Assembly (NCBI GenBank): GCA_028554795.2 | Contig: CM068824.1 | Span: forward strand, 158,918,289-158,982,288 | Direction: 5' to 3' | Length of the DNA stretch: 64,000 nt | Origin: Sinohyriopsis cumingii | Taxonomy: Eukaryota > Mollusca > Bivalvia > Unionida > Unionidae | In this document: positions 53,501 to 64,000 of the stretch, in pieces | Layout of the letters: every line of letters starts with the position of its first letter | How positions within the stretch are numbered: the stretch's first letter is position 1 | Program-made: the position numbers and the translations under genes | The notes under the pieces: generated by a model | The model's input: only the letters and a program-made list of their open reading frames with translations | Told to the model about the DNA's origin: nothing | Database searches by the model: none

Positions 53501-55404
53501 AGAGTTCTGCCTGTTAGAAATCAGACATAATTTGAACCTGTGCAACTACCAGACATAGCTGATAGAATTTACAGACATCTGAATCTTGAGCCTGTCCAGT
53601 TATTGCAATTTATAAATTGCATCGATTTCAAAATGATTGAATACAACGACAGCTAGAACTTGCCCAGCTATCACACCTTGTACACTTAATATATTTCCGC
53701 CCGAATGAAACCACTGAGAACTGAAACCTGTCCAGCCATTAGAATATAAATTTAGCAGATCTCGCTTTATTTGGAAATGCTAGTTCTACTTTTACACAGG
53801 AATATACGTTTTAGTACAGCAGCACTGTGTGGTTAATCATATCATTTGAAGCATATTTAGACGATACCACATGACTGGCCTAGCCGCTCAGGACAAAGTT
53901 GACCGGTCATTGTATTTTGTTCACGTCTCAAGGTTCAGTCAAAATTATTTGTGATGCATTCCTTCAAGCGTACTCTGTAGGTTCTATTGTCTTTTGCTGA
54001 AAATTTATTCTTGTAATTTGGAATCATGACTTGATTCATGTTTCTTTCTATCCAATGCAAATTGTATTATTCTCAGGTGATGTGACCTCTAACATCAAAT
54101 ATCTTCCGCAACAAATGACCAGGTCTTTATTAATGTCGTTGTTCCATTATTTGTAATCAAGTCTCCATTAACACAATAAATAGTCTGTTTTGATGAATGA
54201 ATATTATAAATACAAATGATCATTGAATCCGGTCGTTCTGGCTAATTAAAACCAGACACAACGTGAACATGCCAGTTATCAGACTTTTTAAACTTTTTAT
54301 ATTGAATTGTGATTGTATTCTCACCAACAGCTTTGACTGTCAGGCTATCGAACGTTATAAACTTCACAGATTTCCACCTCATTGAAATTAGCGAGCAATA
54401 GAACCTGTCTAGCTACCAAGCGTTATAAACTTCATAGATTTCCTCCTCATTGAAATTAGCGAGAAATCGAATCTGTCTAGCTACCAAGCGTTATAAACTT
54501 CGTAGATTTCCACCTCATTGAAATTAGCGAGAAATCGAACCCGTCAAGCTACCAAGAGTTATAAACTTCACAGATTTCGATTGATTTTGAAATGCCATTT
54601 TTACTATCTCTGTACATGAATATGTTGTTTTGTTTCAGTACATCAGCACTCTGCCCATAAACATATAAATTAGGCATAAAAGACTGTGCATCTTTGGGAT
54701 AGAAATATTGAATTAAATATGACCGGTCCATAATATCATTGGTCAGTTATTAGTAATAAACTCACTATTAACATGGTTGAATTCAGTAACAGCTTTAGCC
54801 TATCCGGCTATGAGAGTTTATGGTCTTTAAAGATTGCTTTCTGACTGAATTCAGCAACAACTTTAACCTGCCCAGTTATCAGACATTATAAGCTTCATAT
54901 ACTTTAGACTGGTTGAAATCAGAGGAAACTTAAGCCTGTCCAAGCATCAGACTTTACAAAGTTCACACAGTTCGTTGAATTTCAAAAACAAATTGTTCAT
55001 ATTGCTTCTGCGCAGGGTTATTTAGCTTATTTTGAATAAAGCAGACTGTATGGATAAACATATAAATTATAGCGTACATAGGAGTTCCTTCATCTTCGGG
55101 CTAAAATATTTCGGATAAATGTTGACCGGGTCATTATAATTTCGGCACGTGTGAAGGTCGAAGTAAATAAGTAAATGCTTGTAACGCTTTAGCTGACACG
55201 TACTGTGTGGCCTCTTTTGTTGAAGATTCATACTTGAAATTTAGAATTATGCTTTGATTCGTTTTTGGTTCCGTTGCGAAGATTGCATAGTTTAATCTGC
55301 ATGTATTTGTAAAACAATGGTACATTAAATAATTTTCCCCACACATTAATTGATTTCGTTATAGTTTGCGAATGAAATATTGCAGTATTTACATGGATTG
55401 CTGC

Positions 55405-55408
<4 letters not shown>

Positions 55409-55498
<90 letters not shown>
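55409..55498. repeat. Compound microsatellite (AC)n-(AT)n
   Basis: An AC run to 55444 and an AT run to 55498. ORFs across it are artefacts. Confidence 0.97.
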
Positions 55499-55503
<5 letters not shown>

Positions 55504-55685
55504 ATAAGTCGTAATCACAATAACAGCAGCAAAAACAATAACAGATCAATATCACTGGTATAAATGGTATACTCTTGCTGAATGAACATTTAAGAAAGAA
55601 ATCTTGAAGTGTTATATAACGATCATTATCAAATCTTATCTGCCTGATTAAAATCAGCGACAGCATAAACCTGTGAAGATAATAG

Positions 55686-56015
55686 ATACGAACCTGTCAA
55701 TATATGAGACTTGATCATGTCAATATATCAGTCTTGATCCTGTCAACAAATCAGACTTGATCCTGTCAACATATCAGACTTGATCGTGTCAATATATCAG
55801 ACTTCATCCTGTCAGCATATGGGACTTGATCCTGTCAACATATCAGACTTGATTCTGTCAACATATCAGACTTAATCGTGTCAAAATATCAGACTGCATC
55901 CTGTTAATATACCAGTATTGATCCTGTCAACAAATCAGACGTGATCCTGTCAATATATCAGACGTGATCCTGTCAATATATCAGACTTGATCCTGTCAAT
56001 ATATCAGTCTTTATG
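55686..56015 (+). repeat. 23-bp minisatellite, about 14 copies
   Basis: The unit is CAGACTTGATCCTGTCAACA plus TAT, with variants CAATATAT and CAACAAAT. It appears to have been amplified from the CCTGTC...CAGAC part of the surrounding ~75-base sub-repeat. Confidence 0.88.
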
Positions 56016-57499
56016 ACAATACAGTTTTAGCCAGATTAAAGGCAGCAAATTCTTAAATATTTCCAGCGTTCAGATGTGATAAATTTTACAGATTCTACAG
56101 AAAAAGTCAAACTAACACTGAGATTAGTTTGATTGAAATGATCAATATAATTGTAATCTATTCAGTTTTCAAACTTTAAACAGGTCACAGATTTCAGCCT
56201 GATTGAAATCAGAGACAACTTGAACTTGTCCAGGTATCATTGATAAAAGTGTACAGGTTTAAGCCTGACTGAACCAAGCGACAACTTGAATCTCTCCATT
56301 TTTAGACTTTATAAACTTCACAGATTTCAGCCTCGGAGACAGATCGAACTACCCAGCTATCAGACCTGATGCACTTCACATATTTCAGCCTTATTGAAAT
56401 CAGCGGCACTTTAAACTGGTCCAGCCATATGACTTTACAAACTTCGCAGATTTTTTTTTCTTCTACTTCTGCTCAGGTACATTTTCTTCCTTTGAATACA
56501 GCAACAAAGCAACATTCTGTGATAATCATTTCAATTTAAACAGATGAGGCAAAGCTACATGATTGTGCTAGCAGTGCAAAAAAATCTGACCAGGTCATTA
56601 TATTTTCGGTACGTATCAAGATCAAATCAAAATGCTTGTGACGCGGTTATTGACGCCTCGTATGTGGCTTCGGCTATCTTTTGCTGAAAATTCTTACTTG
56701 AAATTTATAATTATGTTTTGGTTATTTTTTAAATTCATACTGGAAACGTTAACTACTTTCTTAAATCTAATCGTAAAATGATCTGACTTCTCTCACTAAA
56801 TACGTCTTCCCCCACATATAAATGTACTTATCATTAGTTTGAGGAAGAAAACCAATGTAAGGAAATTCTTTGTCATTTGGAATTTCGTTGCTTATGTTTC
56901 TGTTGAATAGCGTAACAATCTATTTACCTTTTTAATTTTTCGTAGAGTAACTGATGCCAGTAGATGTCTCACAAGTGTATAACAACCACTGTCACATGGA
57001 GATGCCTTCTGAATAATCAATAACGAAGCCATACTGTTTATAGTTTAGAAAACTTTGGAAATGATTTAACATTATATTGTTGTCTTACATGTTGCAACGT
57101 TTGTAGGCTATCAATATTTCTATTGATTGCAATTTCTCCATGATTATCTTACAATAATTTGCCTTTAATGACGGTTATAAAATACATTAGGACAGACTTG
57201 AAGCTGTCCTTCAGAACAGACACGGTTTCTCACAAAATAATTGGACGAAAACAGACACTTGAATTTTTAACACTTTTCCCGATAAATTATAGTATTTTAT
57301 GTTGATCGAGGTCAGTACACAATTCTTTTCAAGTACAATGACGAGTACAGCATCTTAAAACATGAATTAAAACATTATCCACCTTTATTGGTTTTATTAA
57401 TACTTTACATTTCCTGCACACATTTGTGGCCTTTTTCTTGCAACATCAATGGAGATAATTTTCTTTTTCTTTTAATCTATGGTTTATTTTTCAGTGTTT

Positions 57500-60294
57500 C
57501 CTGTATGAGCTTGGAACAATTTGACAACAGTACCTTCAGTCTCAACATCTGTAGAAACAGACCAGACATACAAGTTCCTTAAAGGTATAGTTCCGTCTAA
57601 TATTTTACAAGACCATTTCAGTTACACAGTTCACTTTACCTTCTTCCTTGAGGCAGGACACATTTTTGGACATTTGTGTCACCTTGACCTCTATTTATGT
57701 TTAGTAAGTCCGGGATGATTATGCATCGGCTGTATCACTCAACAATTATCCAATCATAACAAATTTATAAAACAGGACATCGTGTAATGCAGTCGGAAGA
57801 CCTAATTTGATTTAGGTACTTAGTGGTAGAAAGCTTCGGACGAAGAATTATGTCGAAAAGCTAGAAGAAAATCATTTCTTATAATGTGAAGCCGGAAGAT
57901 GTAAATGTTCTCACACAGTTTATTAAAAACTAATTATCTTTGTATTATTTGGACACAATAGGATATATAATAATTTGTATCATTTGTTGGCGTTTCTTAG
58001 TGCTTTCGGCGGATTTTCGAATCAATTTAAACATATTTAGATGCTACTCCAAGATCGGGTAGATAAAGGTTCACCGGATAATTGTACTTTTTGAGCGTCT
58101 TAATATTGAAGCAAAAGCGCATTTGATGCCTTCGTTCACAAATATTCTGTAGAATCGAACTTCTTTTCGGACGATTTACACATAAAATTTAAAATTATGT
58201 TTTGATTCATGTCCCTTCATTTTCACTCTAAATATTTTTCTCTTACTGATGAAGTTAGTGTGTAATAAAGTGCAAAAGAAAGCTTGTAATTTTTGAACTG
58301 CTACTGTAATCATATTTAAGCACAATAATGTTTAAGACACCTGAGCGAAAACGATACTAAAAAAATCTTTTGTCAGGTACCTGTCAATGAAGGATCCATT
58401 AAGATACTAAATGGAACCATCCTGCTGAATGAACGTTTAAAAACATACAAAACCTTTAAATTTTATGCGATGATCATTGTCAAAGCGTTTCAATATTCTG
58501 ATTCAAATCATCGACAATCTGAAATCAGTCAAGATAAGAGACTTCATAAACATCACAGAATTCCGTTTTAGTGAAATGATGACCAACTGTAATCATCCAG
58601 CTGTCAGACTTTATAAACACTACAGGCTTCATCCTGATCTAAATCTGATACAATTTGAATCTATCAGGCATATCAAGTGTATGGTTTATAACCTGACTGA
58701 ACTTGGCGATAGCTGCATCTGTCCAGTTTTCAACTTGACAAACTTCACAGATATCGCAATCTGATTGAAATCAGGGACAAATTAAACCGGTCCAGCTATA
58801 AGACTTTATAAACTTCACAGATTTCGCAGTTGACAAAGTTGTTTCTTCTACTTCTGAGCAGATACATCTTTTTACTTTGAATACAGGAACACTGATCAAT
58901 TAAAGCAGATGATGGTGACCAGGTCATTGTTTTCTCGGTACGTATCAACAAAGCATCAACATTTACTGTGACGTTGTGCCTGACACGTAGTATGGCTTCG
59001 GCTATCTTTTGATGAAGATTCATACTTTAGATTTAGTATTATGTCTTGGTTGATTGCAGATGTTAAATAGTTAATACAATCTGTTTGTAAAATGATGTGT
59101 CCTGCCACACCACTCACAACAAATATGTTTCTCCTCAAGCTACATCAAATGAATTTTGCTTTCGTATGCGGAAGAAAGTCAAAGTAAGGAATATCTTTAT
59201 TTTTTTAAAAATCATTCTTCGTTGTATTCAGTCTATTGAAAAGTGAAACGATCTGTTTAGTTTTTATATTTCGTCGAGTAACGGATACCAGTTGATATCT
59301 CGACAGAGTTTAACTACCACTGTCAAACTTAGATGCCTTCATAATAATCTATAATGATACATTGCTGTTATAGTTTACATAAAGTTGAAAACGATTTGAC
59401 TTGATACTGTTATCTTACATGTTGCAAATTAGGCTGGACATTAACTGCAGCCAGTGATTGCAATTCTACATGGTTATTTTATAATAATTACCGAGTTATA
59501 ATTGTAATATAAATACTTTGGGACAGAAATGAAGTTGTCCTACAAAACAGACACGATTATTAACATCCATGGTAACGAAAACAGATACTTGAACTTTTAA
59601 CACTCTACTCGATTCATTCTAGTCTTATCTGTTGATCGTGGTCAGTACATCATTCTTCTCAAGTACAATGACACGAAACAGCATCTTAGCACATGAAATA
59701 ACACATTATTCATTTTTATTGCTTTAAGTAACAGTACCTTAAATGTACACTTTTTGAGGCCCTCGTGCAGAATGAATGTATATAAATTTCGTTTTCTCTT
59801 GAATACGTACTATTTGGATCACTGTTTCCCACCTGAACTTCGAACGACTGGAAGACAATACCTTAAGACTATATAACTAGATACAGACCAGACTTATAAG
59901 TTCCTTAACTATATAGTTCAGTCTAATATTTTACCAGATCATTTCAGTTACAGCTTACTTTACCTTCTTCCTTGATGCAGGACACATTTATGGACATTTG
60001 TGTCACCTTGACCTCTATTTATGTTTAGTACGTCCGGTATGATTATACAACTGCTGTATCACTCAACAGATATCCAATCATAACAAATTTATAAAACAGG
60101 ACATCGTGTAATGCAGTCGGAAAATCTCATTTATTTTAGGTACTTAGTGGTAGAAAGCTTCAGACGAAGAATTATGTCGAAAAGCTAGAAGAAAATCATT
60201 TCTTATAATGTGAAGCCGGAAGATGTAAATGTTCTCACACAATTTGTTAAAAACTAATTATCTTTGTATCATTTTGACATAATAGGATATAATT
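57500..60294 (+). repeat. 2.33-kb tandem repeat: end of first unit (to 57,985) and complete second unit
   Basis: 57584-57985 matches 59915-60292 almost base for base. Landmarks are GGCAGGACACATTTTTGGAC, CATCGTGTAATGCAGTCGGA and AAAGCTAGAAGAAAATCATT. The second unit runs from about 57986 to 60294 and contains the module and sub-repeats of the older complex upstream. A 95-codon open frame (58477-58764) begins with TTG, not ATG. Confidence 0.9.
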
Positions 60295-61259
60295 CCAATT
60301 TTTATAAATTGACTGCGTTTTATGCGCTTTGATTGGATGTAAACAATCACGTGATCATGATCTGGAATTTTTTACACATCGATAAATTATGCGGACTACT
60401 TTTGGTTCCCTGCTACCAGATCATTTGATGTGAAGTTTTATCTATATCAACGCCTTGTACCCTAATAATGATAACAACAAGTTCCCACCCACCCACTCCA
60501 GTGATGTCTGATCAAAAATGACAAGCCACAGCTTAAAATGGACCACTAGAAGTTAAAAGAATATAACTGCACAGACCTTCCTGCATTCCAACACTCGCCC
60601 CTTTTGCCGAAGAAGGCATATATCAGGTTTTAGAAGCAATCTTCGGAAATTATTGCATTTCACCTCGACAACATGTTACAGCACAGCGGTTATTAAAGGT
60701 CAGGGTGATATGTCAACCAAGGGATGTCACTAAGATTTTGCTTTTGAAAGATCGAAATGCGTAGAAAGTAAAAACGACGTTGCTATAACAACATGTGCCA
60801 CAAGCAAGCGTAATTTTCCAAAAATAAGAGGAATAATCCTATTTTAACAGCAACAACCATTTCTTATGTATTAAAATAATGATCATAACAGTATATCAAT
60901 GGCATGACCCGTTATGACATTCTAACCCATATCACAGTATAAAGAATCGATCGATGAATCTTGGCTAGCGAATGTAGGGCTATGTATTCTATGGCAGTTA
61001 AGAGGCTAATTAAAGAAAACTTCGATGTACATAAAAGTGAATGATTCTTTGGTTAAATCCGCTGATCTGATCTTAGAAAGGAAGTTAATTGGAATTATAA
61101 GGATTTAATGATCATGGTTGGGTATTTGTCGATGTGTAAGTTTTACCTAATCACTCACAAAGTTTACATAAAGTCCTTTGGACTTTATTTACTTTGTGAG
61201 TGATTAGGTAAAATTTACACATCGATAAATACCCAACCATGATCATTTAATCCTATAAT
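60295..61259. mobile_element. Unclassified ~965-bp insertion at a repeat-unit junction, ending in a long hairpin
   Basis: The other two junctions (57970 and 63590) read continuously through GGATATATAAT. Here the same site is split by about 965 bases, leaving at most a 2-base TA/AT duplication. The insertion has no long ORF. Its left end ATAATTCCAATT recurs inverted as AATTGGAATTAT near 61087. A block TTTACACATCGATAAA occurs near its left side (60371) and again in the hairpin arm (61213). It is probably a non-autonomous DNA element, family unknown. Confidence 0.65.
61094..61259. repeat. Near-perfect inverted repeat, arms about 80 bp, 3-base loop
   Basis: Arms 61094-61176 and 61180-61259 pair around AAAGTCC-TTT-GGACTTT (61170-61186), with only a handful of mismatches. 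The outer part includes ATGATCATGGTTGGGTATTT and its complement. As RNA or cruciform it would form a very stable stem. Confidence 0.93.
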
Positions 61260-64000
61260 ATAATTTGTATCATTTGTTGGCTTTTCTTAGTGCTCTCGGC
61301 AGATTTTCATATCAATTTAAACATATTTAGATGCTACTCCAAGATCGGGTAGATAAAGATTCACCGAATAATTGTACTTTCTGTGCGTCTTAATGTCGAA
61401 GCAAAAGCGCATTTGATGCCTTCGTTCACAAATATTCTGCAGAATCAAACTTCTTTTCGGACGATTTACACATAAAATTTAAAATTATGTTTTGATTCAT
61501 GTCCCTTCATTTTCACACTAAATATTTTTCTCTTACAAATGAAGTTAGTATGCAATAAAGTGCAAAAGAAAGCTTGTAATTTTTGAAATGCTACTGTATT
61601 CACATTTAAGCACAATAATTCTTAAGACACCTGAGCGAAAACGATACCGAAAAATCTTTTGTTAGGTACCTGTCAATGAAGGACCCATCAAGATACTAAA
61701 TGGAACCATTCTGCTGAATGAACGTTTAAAAGACGCAAATCCTTTAATTTTTATTTGATGATCATTGTCAAAGCTTTTCAACATCCTGATTCAAATCATC
61801 GACAATCTGAAATCAGCCAAGATAACAGATTTCATAAACGTCACAGAATTCCGTTTTATTGAAATGATGACCAACTTTAATCATCCAGCTGTCAGACTTT
61901 ATAAACACTACAGGTTTCATCCTGATCTAACGCTGATACAATTTGAATCTATCAGGCATATCAAGTGTATAGTTTATAACCTGACTGAACTTGGTGATAG
62001 CTGCATCTGTCCAGTTTTCAACTTGACAAACTTCACAGATATCGCAATCTGATTGAAATCAGGGACAAATTAAACCGGTCCAGCTATAAGACTTTATAAA
62101 CTTCACAGATTTCGCAGTTGACAAAGTTGTTTCTTCTACTTCTGCTCATATACATCTATTTACCTTGAATACAGCAACACTCTGATAAACTTATCAATTT
62201 AAGCAGATGATGGTGACCAGGTCATTGTTTTCTCGGTACGTATCAACAAAGCATCAACAAGTATTGTGAAATTGTGCCTGACACGTAGTATGGCTTCGGC
62301 TATCTTTTGATGAAGATTCATACTTTAGATTTAGTATTATGTCTTGGTTGATTGCATATGTTAAATTGATAATACAATCTGGTTGTAAAATGATGTGTCC
62401 TGCCACACCACTCACACCAAATATGTTTCTCCTCAAGCTACATGAAATGAATTTAGCTTTCGTATGCGGAAGAAAGTCAAAGTAATGAATATTTTTGTTG
62501 TTTCTTTAAAATCGTTTTTCGTTGTATTCAGTCCATTGAAAAGTGAAACGATCTATTTAGTTTTTATATTTCGTCGAGTAACGGATACCAGTTGATATCT
62601 CGACAGAGTTTAACTACCACTGTCAAACTAAGATGCCTTCATAATAATCTGTAATGATACATTGCTGTTATAGTTTACATAAAGTTGAAAACGATTTGAC
62701 TTGATACTGTTATCTTACATGTTGCAAATTAGGCTGGACATTAACTGCAGCCAGTGATTGCAATTCTACATGGTTATTTTATAATAATTACCGAGTTATA
62801 ATTTTAATACAAATACTTTGGGAAAGAAATGACGTTGTCCTACAAAACAGACACGATTATTCACATCCATGGTAACGAAAACAGATACTTGAACTTTTAA
62901 CACTCTACTCGATTCATTCTAGTCTTATCTGTTGATCGTGGTCAGTACCTCATTCTTCGCAAGTACAGTGACACGAAACAGCACCTTGACACATGAAATA
63001 ACACATTATTCATTTTTATTACTTTAAGTAACAATACGTTAAATGTACACTTGTTCAGGCTCTCGTGCAGCATGAGTGCAGATAAATTTAATTTCTCTTG
63101 AATATTTACTATTTGGATCACTGTTTCCCATCTGAATTTCGAATGACTGGACGACAATACCTTAAATCTATATATCTAGATACAGACCAGACTTATAAGT
63201 TCCTTAAAGGTATAGTTCCGTCTAATATTTTACAAGATCATTTCAGTTGCAGCTTACTTTACCTTCTTCCTTGAGGCAGGACACATTTATGGACATTTGT
63301 GCCACCTTGACCTATATTTATGTTTAGTAAGTCCGGGATGATTATACAACAGCTGTATCACACAACAATTATCCAATCATAACAAATTTATAAACCAGGA
63401 CATCGTGTAATGCAGTCGAATAACCTCATTTGTTTAGGTACTTAGTGGTAGAAAGCTTCGGACGAAGAATTATGTCGAAAAGCTAGAAGAAAATCAATTC
63501 TTATAATGTCAAGCCAGAAGATGTAAATGTTCTCACACAGTTTGTTGAAAATTAATTATCTTTGTATCATTTTGACATAATAGGATATATAATTTGTATC
63601 ATTTGTTGGCTTTTCTTAGTGCTCTCGGCAGATTTTCATATCAATTTAAACATATTTAGATGCTACTCCATGATCGGGTAGATAAAGGTTCACCGGATAA
63701 TTGTACTTTTTGAGCGTCTTAATATTGAAGCAAAAGCGCATTTGATGCCTTCGTTCACAAATATTCTGCAGAATCGAACTTCTTTTCGGAAGATTCATAC
63801 ATACAATTTTAAATTATGTTTTGATTCATGTCCCTTCATTTTCACACTAAATATTTTTCTCTTTCAAATGAAGTTAGTGTGTAATAAGGTGCAAAAGAAA
63901 GCTTGTAATTTTTGAACTGCTACTGTAATTATATTTAAGCACAATAATTCGTAAGACATCGAAAACGATGTCAAAAAGTCTTTTGTCAGGTACCTGTCAA
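61260..64000 (+). repeat. 2.33-kb tandem repeat: third unit and start of a fourth
   Basis: The third unit runs from about 61262 to 63593 and the fourth from 63594 off the window. TGCTACTCCA followed by GATCGGGTAGATAAAG marks each unit, near 58040, 61331 and 63660. The matching 95-codon frame (61765-62052) is again open, about 11 residues different, again without an ATG start. Confidence 0.9.

Larger units (their letters stand above)
51140..57500. repeat. Large decayed nested repeat complex (satellite-like)
   Basis: Built from degenerate sub-repeats of about 70-80 bases. Landmarks are TTATAAACTTCACAGATTTC, a GCCTGATTGAAATCAGCGAC-like block and a CCTGTCCAGCTATCAGAC-like block. These are clearest at 51172-51540 and 54330-54580. 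A second module recurs near 51850-52140, 52680-52960, 53760-54030, 54990-55260 and 56450-56740. It holds a 'TCTACTTCTGC...CAGGAATA' part, a 'GACCGGGTCATTATATTTTCGGCACGT' part, and a 'TTGCTGAAGATTCATACTTGAAATTTAGAATTATG' part (each abbreviated). So larger units of about 1-2 kb alternate sub-repeat arrays with a unique-looking module. No ORF is supported. Confidence 0.75.

Overview
This is an AT-rich, intron-containing animal genomic window, almost certainly from a lophotrochozoan and most likely a mollusc (possibly a bivalve). The basis is a tRNA-derived SINE, LINE relics, a Polinton/adintovirus-type DNA polymerase relic, many (TA)n/(TC)n microsatellites and minisatellites, and a two-exon rhodopsin-class GPCR. 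The species cannot be fixed from the sequence alone. Gene density is very low: one intact host gene is convincing, plus one intact ORF of probable mobile-element origin.

Layout. 1-2.9 kb: the 3' part of a protein-primed family-B DNA polymerase gene (plus strand, broken by a small deletion and frameshift). It is followed by a tandemly duplicated polymerase tail with a TATA box and an intact 172-codon ORF that resembles the N-terminal module of the same polymerase family. 3.7-5.25 kb: a decayed non-LTR retrotransposon (RT C-terminus plus RNase H). 6.3-14.3 kb: two ancient paralogous segments (about 2.4 and 3 kb), one carrying a SINE that the other lacks, separated by an L1/Tx1-type LINE relic on the minus strand. 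15-32.6 kb: a series of minisatellite arrays (units of 27, 36, 46, 43, 74, 26/104, about 150 and 46/138 bp), interspersed with copies of one dispersed repeat family, two further LINE relics and a short hAT-type MITE. 33-43 kb: more copies of that dispersed family, another RNase H-bearing LINE relic on the minus strand, and long stretches with nothing recognisable.

43.5-45.9 kb: an intact class A GPCR gene on the minus strand, two coding exons and a 1.0-kb intron, 443 residues. It has DRY and CWxP but lacks the TM2 aspartate and the NPxxY tyrosine. 46-51 kb: non-coding sequence with one MITE-like element. 51-64 kb: a nested repeat complex built from roughly 70-80-bp sub-repeats. It ends in a 2.33-kb tandem repeat (at least 2.5 close copies, running off the window), one junction of which carries a ~965-bp insertion ending in a near-perfect 80-bp-arm hairpin.

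No operons or shared pathway link these genes: the GPCR stands alone and everything else is mobile-element or repeat derived. All family assignments come from reading motifs by eye; no database search was run.
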